DNA of 64,000 nt from Bog-473 sp963726005 (GTDB lineage Bacteria; Actinomycetota; Acidimicrobiia; Acidimicrobiales; RAAP-2): positions 186,001-250,000 of the forward strand of contig CAVSAT010000001.1 of the NCBI GenBank assembly GCA_963726005.1, written 5' to 3'. The notes under the pieces are model-generated. The model did no database searches. It was not told where the DNA came from and was given only the letters and a program-made list of their open reading frames with translations. Made by a program: the position numbers and the translations under genes. Positions 8,777 to 17,482 of the stretch are shown piece after piece (within the stretch, counting starts at the first letter, position 1; every line of letters begins with the position of its first letter).

Positions 8777-9688
8777 CTAGCGCCGCCCACCCATGTTGGC
8801 GTTGGGGGCCGCCTTGGCCACCAGGTCGGGCACGACCTTGCCCAGCTCCGCGGGGTCCCAGCGGTCGCCCTTGTCCGCGCCCGGGCCGGCCACCCAACCC
8901 TCGGCCACGCTGATGTGGTCGCCCTGGACGTTGAACACCCGGCCGGTGATGTCCTTCGACTCGGCGCTGCCGAGCCAGACCACGATTGGCGCGATGTTGG
9001 CCGGGTCGAAGGGGTCGAACTCCTCCGGCTTCTTCTCGGTCGCGGCCGCGCCCATGCCGAGATTCTCGGTCATGCGGGTCAGCGCGGCCGGGGCGATGGC
9101 GTTCACCGTGACGCCGTAGCGCCCGAGCTCCATGGCGGCGATGACGGTGAAGGCGGCGATGCCCGCCTTGGCGGCGCCGTAGTTGGTCTGCCCCACGTTG
9201 CCGTAGATGCCCGAAGGCGACGTGGTGTTGATGACGCGGGCGTCGTTCGTCTCGCCCGCCTTGGTGCGGTTGCGCCAGTACTCGACGGCGTGGCGGGTCG
9301 GCGCGAAGGTGCCGCGCAGGTGCACCTTGATCACGGCGTCCCACTCGTCGATGGTCATGTTGACCAGCATGCGGTCGCGCAGGATGCCGGCGTTGTTGAC
9401 CAGCACGTCGAGGGTCCCGTAGGTGTCGATCGCCGCCTGGATGAGGCGGCCGGCGCCCTCGTAGTCCGACACGTCGTCGCCGTTGGCCACGGCCTCGCCG
9501 CCCATGCCGCGGATCTCGTCGACGACCTCGCCGGCGGGGCCGGCCGAGGAGCCCGTCCCGTCCACCTCGGCGCCCAGGTCGTTGATCACGAGCTTGGCGC
9601 CCTGGCTGGCGAATTCGAGGGCATGCTCGCGCCCGATGCCCCGGCCCGCCCCGGTGATGACGACGACCCGTCCGTCACAGATACCCAC
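8777..9688 (-). CDS. SDR-family oxidoreductase (MFE-2-like 3-hydroxyacyl-CoA dehydrogenase type)
   Basis: 303 residues. The Rossmann dinucleotide motif TGAGRGIG (about 12-19), the NNAG motif (VNNAGILRD) and the catalytic Ser, Tyr and Lys (NTTSPSG, then YGAAK) are all present. The IND-LGAEVDGTG segment after the second strand and the length resemble the dehydrogenase module of type-2 multifunctional enzymes of beta-oxidation, which oxidise (3R)-hydroxyacyl-CoA. It follows an acyl-CoA synthetase gene with an AAAGGAG ribosome site before its start. In this operon it would supply the dehydrogenation step of a side-chain or fatty-acid degradation cycle. Confidence 0.82.
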   Translation of the reverse strand: MGICDGRVVVITGAGRGIGREHALEFASQGAKLVINDLGAEVDGTGSSAGPAGEVVDEIRGMGGEAVANGDDVSDYEGAGRLIQAAIDTYGTLDVLVNNAGILRDRMLVNMTIDEWDAVIKVHLRGTFAPTRHAVEYWRNRTKAGETNDARVINTTSPSGIYGNVGQTNYGAAKAGIAAFTVIAAMELGRYGVTVNAIAPAALTRMTENLGMGAAATEKKPEEFDPFDPANIAPIVVWLGSAESKDITGRVFNVQGDHISVAEGWVAGPGADKGDRWDPAELGKVVPDLVAKAAPNANMGGRR

Positions 9689-9701
9689 GTTCAGCTCCTT
9701 T

Positions 9702-9737
9702 GGTTTTGGTCACTCCGGTGGTTTTGGTCACTCCGGC
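9702..9737. repeat. 18-bp tandem duplication spanning the acyl-CoA synthetase stop
   Basis: GGTTTTGGTCACTCCGGT (9702-9719) is repeated at 9720-9737 with only the last base changed. The second copy contains the stop codon of the acyl-CoA synthetase gene (complement of TCA at 9728-9730), so the gene end itself has been duplicated into the gap before the SDR gene. Confidence 0.9.
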
Positions 9738-11311
9738 CTGATGCCGTCCTGTCCTGCTCGCCTGTACTGCTCGCGCAGTTTCCTCTTGAAGATCTTCCCA
9801 GTATCCTCCCGCGGGAGCTCGGCCACGAAGTCGACACTGCGGGGGCACTTGAAATGGGCCAGGCGGTCCCGGCAGAACGCCATCAGCTCGGCGGCCAGCT
9901 CGTCGGTCCCCACCACCCCCTCGGCCGGCTCCACCACCGTCTTCACCACCTCGCCCCACTCCTCGTCGGGCACACCGATGGTCGCGACGTCACCCACCGC
10001 GGGGTGCTCCAGCAGCACCGCATCGACCTCGGCCGGGTAGATGTTCACCCCGCCCGAGATGATCAGGTTGGCCGTCCGGTCGGTGAGGTACAGGTACCCC
10101 TCGTCGTCGATGTAGCCCATGTCGCCCAGGGTGAAGTAGTCGCCCCGGAACGCCCCCGCCGTCTTCTCCTCGTCGCCGTAGTAGTCGAACCTGGTTGAGG
10201 CCGGCGCCTGCAGGAAGACGAGGCCGATCTCGCCCGTCGGCAATTCGGTGCCGTCGTCGTCGGCCACCTTGACCAGCCCCGGCACCATCGGACGGCCGAC
10301 GGTGCCCGGATGCGCCAGCCAGGTCTTGGATACCACCAGGGTGCCGAGGCCCTCGGTGGCCGCGTAGTACTCGACGACCACCGGCCCGAGCCACTCGATG
10401 AGGCGCCGCTTGATGGGGACGGGGCATGGAGCCGCCCCGTGGATCACGAAGCGGAGCGACGAGGTGTCGAAGTTCGCTCGCGTCTCCTCGGGCAGCGCAA
10501 GGAGGCGGTGGAACATCGTCGGCACCATGTGCGTGTGGGTGACCCCGTGCCGTTCGACGAGGCGCAGGGCTTCGACGGCGTCCCAGTGGTCCATGACCAC
10601 GATGGGCACGCCGTAGAGGAACGGCACGGCCACCGAGAAGGCAAGAGGGGCGGCGTGGTACAGCGGCCCGGTCAGCAGGTGGGCGTCGACGCTGGCCGCC
10701 CAGTCCTCGTCGTAACCGCAGAAGTTGACGGTGGCCAGCGCGCTCACCGCGGCGGTGGTGCGGTGCACGCCCTTCGGCCGGCCGGTGGTGCCCGACGTGT
10801 AGAGCATCTGGGTGCCGATGACGGGGTCGTCGATGTCGGACCCGTCCTCGGCCGCGACCACGGTGTTGTACATCTCGAAGCCGGGCAGGTAGCCCCCGGT
10901 GTTGATCTTGACCATTCCCGGCCCGCCTGCGGCCGCCGCCACGGTCACCGCGTCGCCCAGCTCGCCCGAGCACACGAAGGCCTTGGCCTCGCAGTTCTCG
11001 ACGATGTACGCCGCCTCCTCTCCGGTCAGGTGCCAGTTGATCGGGGTGAGGCGTACGCCGATGCGCTGGGCGGCGTAGAGGACCTCGATGAACTCGGGGC
11101 GGTTCGTGCACATCAACGCGACGGAGTCTCCGGGTTGGAGCCCGCGGGCCCGCAGCGCCCGGGCCACGCGGTTGATCTCGGCGTTGAGGTCCTCGTAGGT
11201 GCGGTCGCCGTGGGGCGTGATCAGCGCCAGGCGGTCGGGAAGGCGCGCCGCCCACCACGCGTGCAGCATGCCCTGCGCCGCGGCGGCGCGCTTGTCCTCC
11301 GGAACGCTCAC
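9728..11311 (-). CDS. Fatty-acid/acyl-CoA synthetase (FadD-type, ANL superfamily)
   Basis: 527 residues from a GTG at 11311 that overlaps the preceding stop by 4 nt (GTGA). Adenylate-forming motifs are complete: P-loop LYTSGTTGRPKGV, YYAATEGLG, the hinge region GDMGYIDDEGYLYLTDR and the C-terminal catalytic lysine in TGKIFKRKLRE. The enzyme activates a carboxylic acid through an acyl-AMP and transfers it to CoA. Its place between a DUF35/thiolase-like pair and an SDR suggests the substrate is a lipid or sterol-derived acid for degradation. The exact substrate cannot be read from the sequence. Confidence 0.88.
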   Translation of the reverse strand: MSVPEDKRAAAAQGMLHAWWAARLPDRLALITPHGDRTYEDLNAEINRVARALRARGLQPGDSVALMCTNRPEFIEVLYAAQRIGVRLTPINWHLTGEEAAYIVENCEAKAFVCSGELGDAVTVAAAAGGPGMVKINTGGYLPGFEMYNTVVAAEDGSDIDDPVIGTQMLYTSGTTGRPKGVHRTTAAVSALATVNFCGYDEDWAASVDAHLLTGPLYHAAPLAFSVAVPFLYGVPIVVMDHWDAVEALRLVERHGVTHTHMVPTMFHRLLALPEETRANFDTSSLRFVIHGAAPCPVPIKRRLIEWLGPVVVEYYAATEGLGTLVVSKTWLAHPGTVGRPMVPGLVKVADDDGTELPTGEIGLVFLQAPASTRFDYYGDEEKTAGAFRGDYFTLGDMGYIDDEGYLYLTDRTANLIISGGVNIYPAEVDAVLLEHPAVGDVATIGVPDEEWGEVVKTVVEPAEGVVGTDELAAELMAFCRDRLAHFKCPRSVDFVAELPREDTGKIFKRKLREQYRRAGQDGIRPE

Positions 11312-11763
11312 GACCGGTCCCCTGGGGGCCGGAAGAGTGGCAACTGGCGGCCATCGCTCAGCGGCTCCCACGTCACGGCGACGGCCATCCCGCTGTGGAC
11401 CTCGTCGGGCGGGCAACCGACGACGTTGGTCATCATGCGGATGCCCTCCTCCAGGTCGACCAGGGCCACGCAGTACGGCTCGCCCCCGGAAAAGGCCGCA
11501 CCCGATGCCTCGGGCCTGTGCTCCACCCCGGCCGCGTAGACCGTGGCCCGCCCGCTGGCGGTGCGCCACTCGAGCGCCGACGCGGGGGCCGCGCAGTGCG
11601 GGCAGAACGCGCGCGGGTAGAAGACGCCGCGGTCGCAGGCCGCGCACCACTGGACGAGGAGTCGCCCGGTGCGCGTCGCCTCCCAGAACGGTCCGCTCTC
11701 GGCGCCCACGGGGGGTTCGAAGCGGGAGGGGGCCGCCGTTGCCTTCCCGGCTGTGGCGCTCAC
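11308..11763 (-). CDS. DUF35 OB-fold protein with rubredoxin-like zinc ribbon
   Basis: About 151 residues from a GTG at 11763. A zinc ribbon (CAACDRGVFYPRAFCPHC) precedes an OB-fold that carries the usual GRATVYAAGVEHRP and YCVALVDLEEG strands. DUF35 proteins bind acyl-CoA and pair with thiolase-like partners; in steroid degradation the ChsH2/Ltp2 partnership is the known example. The thiolase-like gene immediately upstream fits that pairing. A 26-bp tandem duplication covers this gene's start: a second GTG at 11789 overlaps the upstream stop but is out of frame, so the start has apparently moved to the inner copy. Confidence 0.82.
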   Translation of the reverse strand: MSATAGKATAAPSRFEPPVGAESGPFWEATRTGRLLVQWCAACDRGVFYPRAFCPHCAAPASALEWRTASGRATVYAAGVEHRPEASGAAFSGGEPYCVALVDLEEGIRMMTNVVGCPPDEVHSGMAVAVTWEPLSDGRQLPLFRPPGDRS

Positions 11764-11792
11764 AGCGCCTTCCCGGCTGTGGCGCTCACAGC
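11741..11792. repeat. 26-bp perfect tandem duplication of a stop/start junction
   Basis: The 26-bp unit at 11741-11766 is repeated exactly at 11767-11792. On the minus strand each copy contains GTGAGCGCCACAGCC. In the outer copy the TGA is the stop of the thiolase-like gene (11786-11788); the inner copy provides the GTG used by the DUF35 gene (11763). Confidence 0.92.
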
Positions 11793-12961
11793 GTCGCCTC
11801 GGTCCCGAGGACCGCCGTGGACATGACCGAGAGGAGCATGCCCGAGCCGTGGGCCACGGCGACCTCGGCGCCGTCGACCTGGCGCTCGCCGCATTCGCCA
11901 CGGAGCTGGCGTACGGCCTCGGTGATCAGGAACATGCCGTACATGCCGGGGTGCGTGAAGGAGAGGCCGCCGCCGTTGGTGTTCATGGCCAGCGGGCCGC
12001 CGCCCGGCCCGAGCGTCCCCTCGGCGGCGAAGGGCCCGCCCTCACCCTTCTTGCAAAAGCCGAGGTCCTCGAGGTGGAGCAGCGCGGTGATGGTGAAGCT
12101 GTCGTAGCCCATGAGCACGTTCACCTCGGCCGGGGTGAGGCCCGCCATGTCGAAGGCATGGGCGCCGGACACGACACCGGGTGTCGTCGTGAGGTCGGGC
12201 ATCTGGCCGATGCCCATGTGATCGGTGCACGTGGCGGCGCCCAGCACGTACACCGGTGGCTTGCGCAGCGAGCCCGCCCGCGCCGCGCTCGTCATGACGA
12301 AGGCGCCGGCGCCGTCGGTGACCAGGCAGCAGTCGAGGAGGTGCAGCGGGCTCACCTGCAGCGGGGAGGCGAGCACGTCGGCGACGGTGAGAGGGTCGCG
12401 GTACCGGGCCCGCGGGTTGCGCATGGCCCACTCCCGCGTGCTGACGGCGATCGCGGCGAGCTGCTCGGAGGTGGTGCCGAACTCGTGCATGTGGCGGGCG
12501 GCGGCCAGCGCGTAGGGGCCCATCGGCATGCGCAGGCCGTAGGGCATCTCCCATTCGGCCATCGGGTTCGGGCCTGGGGGCATGCGGCGCGGGTCGCGCC
12601 GCCCGCGGCTGCGGTCACCGCGCGGCGTCGCGGCGTAGACACTCACCACGACCTCGCAGAGGCCGGCCGCGATGGCGGCGGCGGCGTGCTCGAGGTGGAC
12701 CTCGTAGCTCGAGCCGCCCGTCATGGTCGACTCGGTGAAGGTGGGGTGGACGCCGAGGTACTCGGCCAGGCCCACGGCCGACTCCGCGTGGCAGACGCCG
12801 TCGACGTCGGCCAGCGTGAGACCGGCATCCTCGAGGGCGGCGAGGATCATGGCGACCTCGAGCGCGCGCCCGGATCGGTCGAGCTCACCGGTGGGGGAGA
12901 CGTCGTCGGCGACACCGACGATGGCGGCCGCGCCTCGCAGCGTCCTCTCACCCCGGCTCAC
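11786..12961 (-). CDS. Thiolase-like protein, probable Ltp2-type retro-aldolase
   Basis: 391 residues, thiolase fold (SCP2-thiolase branch). The C-terminal glycine/histidine segment NTNGGGLSFTHPGMYGM is present. At the place where thiolases have the nucleophilic cysteine (NNNCSTGSS type), this protein reads STMTGGSSYEVHLEHA, without cysteine. Loss of that cysteine together with an adjacent DUF35 gene is the signature of Ltp2-like enzymes, which cleave beta-hydroxyacyl-CoA side chains by a retro-aldol reaction. A degradative role in sterol or branched-lipid metabolism is therefore inferred; a plain acetyltransferase is less likely. Start GTG 12961. Confidence 0.75.
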   Translation of the reverse strand: MSRGERTLRGAAAIVGVADDVSPTGELDRSGRALEVAMILAALEDAGLTLADVDGVCHAESAVGLAEYLGVHPTFTESTMTGGSSYEVHLEHAAAAIAAGLCEVVVSVYAATPRGDRSRGRRDPRRMPPGPNPMAEWEMPYGLRMPMGPYALAAARHMHEFGTTSEQLAAIAVSTREWAMRNPRARYRDPLTVADVLASPLQVSPLHLLDCCLVTDGAGAFVMTSAARAGSLRKPPVYVLGAATCTDHMGIGQMPDLTTTPGVVSGAHAFDMAGLTPAEVNVLMGYDSFTITALLHLEDLGFCKKGEGGPFAAEGTLGPGGGPLAMNTNGGGLSFTHPGMYGMFLITEAVRQLRGECGERQVDGAEVAVAHGSGMLLSVMSTAVLGTEATL

Positions 12962-13004
12962 TCCGACGACCCCCCGGCCCCGACCGCGCCCGCCGTGCCG
13001 ACGG

Positions 13005-14373
13005 CTAGGCGTTCTTGGGCAGCTGCGAGAATGGCGTCACCCGGTCGCTGCTGGGCTCCTTGGGCAACCCCAGGACACGTTCTCCGATGATGTTGCGCTG
13101 GATCTGGTCCGTCCCGCCGTAGATCGGAGGCGCCTGGGCGAACAGCGCCATCTCGGTGATGCTGCCGGCGAAGGGATCGCCCGTCGCTTGCTTGAGGGCG
13201 GCCTTGTCGTCGCTGTCGTAGGCGTGGAGCATGCCGGCCGGGCCCTCGATGCGCAGGCCGAGGTCACGGGTGAGGCGCACGATCTGGCTCATGGAGAGCT
13301 TGGCGACGTTGGGCATGCCGGGGATGTCCCCGCCCTGCTCCTTGACCGCCTTGACCCGTAGGCCGTTGAAGCGCCCGAGCTCGCCCAGGGTGTAGAGCCG
13401 GGCCAGGTCCTGACGGATGCCGGGGTCGGTGTTGACGCCCCGGGAGCGGGCCACGCCGATCAGCATGGCTGCCCCGCCACGCAGGGTGCTCAGGGCGCCG
13501 CCGGGCTGCTGGGACCTCTTGTCGGACTGGCGGCCGGACGTCTTTGCGGCGGACGGGCGGTGGCGGGGCGACCACGTCGCCGACGCGCTTGCCCAGGAAG
13601 CCCATGACCGTGCCGGGTTGGGCGAGGCCGCCGCCGGCCGCGCTGCCGCCGCCCGAGCCCAGGCCCGCCCGCTCGTTCATCAGCGTCGTGTTGGCGGCGG
13701 CCCACCCGTTGTTGACGCCGCCGATGAGCGCCGAGTCGGCCACCCGGGCGTCGGTGATGAAGACCTCGTTGAAGAGCGCGTGCCCGGTCATCTCCTTGAG
13801 GGGGCGCACGTCGACGCCGTCCTGGAGCATCTCGAAGGCGAAGTAGGAGATGCCCTGGTGCTTGGGCACCTCGGGGTCCGTGCGGGCGAGGAGCATGCCG
13901 AGGTCGGCGTACTGGCCACCGGAGGTCCACACCTTCTGCCCGTTGACCACCCACTCGTCGCCGTCCTTGACCGCCCGCGTCTGCAGGCCGGCGAGGTCCG
14001 AGCCGGCCTGGGGCTCGCTGAAGAGCTGGCACCAGGCCTTCTGGCCGGTGACGATGTCCCGCACGAAGAGGTCGATCTGGTCCTGGGTGCCGTGGGTCGC
14101 GATGGTCGGGGCGGCCAGGAGGAGCCCCAGCCCGACGGGGGGGCCGAGCGCGCCGAAGGTGGTCACCTCCTGCTGCACCAGGATGGCGTCGGGGCGGGCG
14201 ATGGCCTTGCCGTAGGCGTTGGTAGGCAGGCCCGGTGCGGCCCAGCCGGCGAGCCCGAGGCGCTCCCACCACTCGGCCACCGTCAGGTCGGGGTCCCAGT
14301 TGTTGCCCAGCCAGGCCCGCAGCTCGCTGAGCAGCTCGGCGGTCCCGGTCGTCTCGGTCGCGGTATCGGTCAC
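13005..14373 (-). CDS. Acyl-CoA dehydrogenase, frameshifted as assembled
   Basis: First gene of the operon. From GTG 14373, frame one gives the N- and middle domains with the family signatures WCQLFSEPQAGSDLAGL and GQKVWTSGGQYADLGMLLAR. At about 13552, after DVVAPPPP, one extra base moves the frame; the next frame continues SAAKTSGRQSDKRSQQ and the C-terminal domain to YGGTDQIQRNIIGERVLGLP. The repaired length is about 455 residues, longer than the common 380-400, with the excess in the Gly/Ser/Pro-rich middle where the break lies. FAD-dependent alpha,beta-dehydrogenation of an acyl-CoA is expected. The flanking intact sequence suggests a base-calling error in a GC-rich stretch. Confidence 0.85.
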
Positions 14374-14438
14374 ACTCCGAAGTTACCGGGCGCGCCCCGA
14401 ACGGGCGACTCGGGGGAAACCTGGGTAGCGTCGACCGG

Positions 14439-15590
14439 ATGCACGACGAACGTTTGAATGCGGCATTCGAGGCCTGGGTCGCGGCGCAGACGGCGGCGCT
14501 CGACGTCGTGCGCCAGGCGACAGGCGTGCCCGAGAGCGGCGTGGACCTGGCCGAGGGCTACCGGTGGGTGACCCGCCTGAGCCGCCTCGCGCTGGACTGG
14601 ATCGTGGAGCGCTCGGACCCCCTGCACCCCCGGCTCTTCACCCTCCAGGACAATTACCGGAAGCTGCTGGTCGACAACCCCGACGTGCACTACCTCTTCA
14701 GCGTGCTCGACGACTCCCGATCCTACCGGCTCGTCGGGTACCGGGGCGAGTGCGCCTACCTCGGCATGACCTTCGGCACGCCCTTCGGTCAGGGTCAGGT
14801 CGGCGGCCGCACGGGGACACAGACCCAGACCCACATCGACGAGTTCGAGCTGGGGCCCAACGGCGAGGTGGACATCCTGATCGCGCCGGCGTCGAAGATG
14901 CCGGACCCGAAGCCGCGCAATGCGGTCGTGCTCGAGCCCGGCACCGCGCAGCTGGCCATCCGCGAGACCCACTTCGAGAAGAGCCCGGAGCGCCTGTCGC
15001 GCCTGCGCATGGAGCTGGTCCCCGAGCCGGGCGAGGTGGTGCCGCCGCCGGTCCTCTCTGCTGAGGAGCTCGCGCCGAAGCTCGAGTTCGCCGCCATGTT
15101 CCTCACCTTCGTGGGCGGGACCGCCCTGCAGATGTGGCACGACGCCGGGAGCAACATGAACACCTTCGGGGGTCAGGCCGGCTCGGAGCACGTGGCCGCC
15201 CAGGACGACGAGGTGCGCTCGCACTCCAACGCCGAGATGACCTATCACGGCGGCCGCTTCCGCCTGGAACCCGGGGAGGCGCTCGAGGTCACCGTGCACG
15301 AGCCGGACAAGCCGTTCCTCTACTGGGGGCTGACACTCGCCTCGCCTTGGATGGAGAGCTTCGACTACCGCTACACGACAACCGCGCTCAACAACAAGAC
15401 GGCCACGCGGTCGGCGGACGGGAGCTGGAGGATGGTCATCGCGCCGTCGGACCCGGGGCCGGGCGTCGAGAACTGGCTCGATACCGGTGGCCGGCTCGAG
15501 GGCTACATGCTGGTGCGCTGGGTGCTCGCCGACGGGCCGCCCCACCCCACGGCGGAGGTCGTGAAGGTGGCGGATCTCGCCGTCTCGTAG
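14439..15590 (+). CDS. DUF1214-type protein
   Basis: 383 residues, soluble, no signal peptide or membrane helix. The C-terminal half contains the beta-rich block characteristic of DUF1214 (EMTYHGGRFRLEPGEALEV, KPFLYWGLTLASPWMESFDY, then WRMVIAPSDPGPGVENWLDT), where the conserved WxxT and GVxNWLDT segments can be seen. In actinobacteria such genes often sit beside lipid and sulfotransferase genes; the biochemical role is not established. It is divergent from the acyl-CoA dehydrogenase across 65 bp, so the promoters may overlap. ATG at 14439. Confidence 0.7.
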   Translation: MHDERLNAAFEAWVAAQTAALDVVRQATGVPESGVDLAEGYRWVTRLSRLALDWIVERSDPLHPRLFTLQDNYRKLLVDNPDVHYLFSVLDDSRSYRLVGYRGECAYLGMTFGTPFGQGQVGGRTGTQTQTHIDEFELGPNGEVDILIAPASKMPDPKPRNAVVLEPGTAQLAIRETHFEKSPERLSRLRMELVPEPGEVVPPPVLSAEELAPKLEFAAMFLTFVGGTALQMWHDAGSNMNTFGGQAGSEHVAAQDDEVRSHSNAEMTYHGGRFRLEPGEALEVTVHEPDKPFLYWGLTLASPWMESFDYRYTTTALNNKTATRSADGSWRMVIAPSDPGPGVENWLDTGGRLEGYMLVRWVLADGPPHPTAEVVKVADLAVS

Positions 15591-15599
15591 CGGGCGCGG

Positions 15600-15704
15600 G
15601 CTCACCGGGCGCGGTCACCAGTCCCGTGGGCTTACCAGGCGCGGGCTTACCAAGCGCGGGCTTACCAGGCGCGGGCTTACCAAGCGCGGGCTCACCCGGC
15701 GCCG
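15600..15704. repeat. 15/30-bp tandem repeat array between convergent genes
   Basis: A 30-bp unit at 15631-15660 is repeated exactly at 15661-15690. Each unit is itself two near copies of CTTACCARGCGCGGG. Degenerate copies extend to both sides (CTCACCGGGCGCGG and CTCACCCGGCG). The array begins about 10 nt after a stop codon. Confidence 0.9.
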
Positions 15705-15706
15705 CG

Positions 15707-16117
15707 TCAGCCGGCCCGAGTCGGCACCTCCTGGACGAGCCAACCGTTCCCGTCCGGATCGCTGAAGGACAGGAAGGTCTCGTAGTCGTTGCGGCCGGGG
15801 TCCGCGCCCGTGGTCTGCACGCCGTCCTCGAAATGGAAGACCTCACTGACGGGAACGCCGTTCTCGGCGAGCTGGCGGTGTGCCGTCTCGATGTCTCGCA
15901 CCACGAGCTGCATCCCCTGGAGCGAGCCGGCCGCCTGCTCGTTCTTCATCAGCACGACGGAGCAGGCCGAGCCCGGCGGGGTCACCTGGACCACCCTGAA
16001 GTCGTCGCCTGCCCGGTGGTCGACGTCGAGATGGAAGCCGACCGCGTCGGTGTAGAAGGCCTTCGCCCGGTCGACGTCGGACACCGGGATGGCCACGACT
16101 TCGAGCTTCCAGTCCAT
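15707..16117 (-). CDS. VOC-family (glyoxalase/dioxygenase fold) protein
   Basis: 136 residues, one pair of beta-alpha-beta-beta-beta modules. The start MDWKLEVVAIPVSDVDRAKA and the AFYTDAVGFHLDVD segment are typical, and the second half ends with FSDPDGNGWLVQEV, where the family places a metal-binding glutamate. Such proteins include glyoxalases, bleomycin-resistance-type binders and ring-cleaving dioxygenases; this short form is usually annotated only as VOC protein. It ends 16 nt before the convergent tandem-repeat array and starts 16 nt after the sulfotransferase stop on the same strand, so the two may be cotranscribed. Confidence 0.85.
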   Translation of the reverse strand: MDWKLEVVAIPVSDVDRAKAFYTDAVGFHLDVDHRAGDDFRVVQVTPPGSACSVVLMKNEQAAGSLQGMQLVVRDIETAHRQLAENGVPVSEVFHFEDGVQTTGADPGRNDYETFLSFSDPDGNGWLVQEVPTRAG

Positions 16118-16133
16118 GCGCCTCTCGCCGAGG

Positions 16134-17363
16134 CTAAACCTCTGAGGGAACCCCGAAGCGCTCCTGGTACGGCGCCACGAGCGCTCGGTGGGTGGCCAGG
16201 TCGAGGCCGGTGTCGGCGAACGAGTAGTCGTGGCCGCCGGCCCGGCCGGTGTGACGGGCGGCCAGGTAGGTCTCGAGCGCGGCGCGGAACTCGGGAGCCA
16301 TCGGAAGGTCCCACCCGGCGTAGAGCCGATCGATCACCCCGACGGGGTCCGCCACCAGGTCCCTGTACACCACGTCGGCGATCTGTTCCTCGGGGACGGA
16401 TCGGGCGTCGCGCTCGGCGGTGACGTGGTCCATCTGCATCTCGAGCCCCATCGCCATGAACTCGACCAGGATCGCGTGGTCGACGTGGTCCGAGTGCATG
16501 TAGTGCAACGTCGCCATGAGGTCCGCCAGCGACCCGATGACCCGCAGCGGGTCGCGGTGGGTGATCACGACGCGGGCGTCGGGGTAGGTGGCGAAGAGGA
16601 GAGGTAGGGCGGAAAGGTGCGAGGGCGCCTTGACGACCCAGCGCGGTGTCGGTCGCTGGGCCACCCACTGCAGCGTCTGCAGATGGCGCTTGTGCCAGTC
16701 GTAGATCGGGGACTGGTCCTGATCGCTGCGCCACACGGTGTATTCGGCCACGTTGTAGAGGCCGGTGTACATGTCGCTCGAGAACTGATGGGCGAAGGCA
16801 AAGATGCACTCGGTCGGGAGCCGGCCGCCGTTCTCGTGCATGGCGGTGAAGGCGGGCACCATCTCGTCCATGAGCGTGATCTCGTCGTCGCACAGGTCCC
16901 CCGAGGCGTCCTCGTAGGGGACGGTGTGCAGAAGCTCCCACAGCAGCGGCGGGCGGTTGTCGGGGTCGCACGCCAGCAGCTCGTGCAGCAGCGTGGTCCC
17001 CGAGCGCCCGAGGCCGGTCACCACGATGGGAGCGTGCACGGGCTCGCGCAGGACGGCCGGTTCCTCCTTCCAGAGGTCGACCATGCGCAGCCGGTTCTGG
17101 AGGATCACCTGGATCTCGCCGCGGGTGCGGATGCGGCCGGGCAGGTGGAGACGCGCCTCTGCATCGAGGGAGGCGCAGAGGCGCCGGAAGGGATCCTCCC
17201 ACCACGTGTCGCCGAAGTCGTCGAGCCCGGTGGTGGCGACGGCGGCCTCGTGTAGGGTCTCGGGCTCGAGCGAGACCATCGAGCGCCCGTCGTCGCCGAG
17301 GTCGTGTCCGAGCGAGACCATCTTCTCTGTCCACGCGCTGCGCGGCGGGGGGGTCCAGGGCAC
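16134..17363 (-). CDS. PAPS-dependent sulfotransferase family protein
   Basis: 409 residues. The 5'-phosphosulfate loop VTGLGRSGTTLLHELL (about residues 113-128) and the 3'-phosphate-binding HRDPLRVIGSLADLMATL (about 268-285) are both present, so PAPS binding is well supported. The protein would transfer sulfate to an alcohol on a lipid or small molecule; similar actinobacterial proteins are abundant in lipid-rich genomes. The start is uncertain: GTG 17363 (next to a run of seven Gs) or ATG 17321 (MVSLGHDLGDDG). The cysQ product elsewhere in this window would recycle the PAP released. Confidence 0.85.
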   Translation of the reverse strand: MPWTPPPRSAWTEKMVSLGHDLGDDGRSMVSLEPETLHEAAVATTGLDDFGDTWWEDPFRRLCASLDAEARLHLPGRIRTRGEIQVILQNRLRMVDLWKEEPAVLREPVHAPIVVTGLGRSGTTLLHELLACDPDNRPPLLWELLHTVPYEDASGDLCDDEITLMDEMVPAFTAMHENGGRLPTECIFAFAHQFSSDMYTGLYNVAEYTVWRSDQDQSPIYDWHKRHLQTLQWVAQRPTPRWVVKAPSHLSALPLLFATYPDARVVITHRDPLRVIGSLADLMATLHYMHSDHVDHAILVEFMAMGLEMQMDHVTAERDARSVPEEQIADVVYRDLVADPVGVIDRLYAGWDLPMAPEFRAALETYLAARHTGRAGGHDYSFADTGLDLATHRALVAPYQERFGVPSEV

Positions 17364-17482
17364 GGGGCGTCACCGTACCCGCAACGGGGGAGGCGGCACG
17401 GCGACCGGAATGAAGGCGGCCGACCCCTTGGAGGTGGCGCCACTCGTTCCCGGTGGCGCGGCCGAAGGGGGAGAATGAGCCG

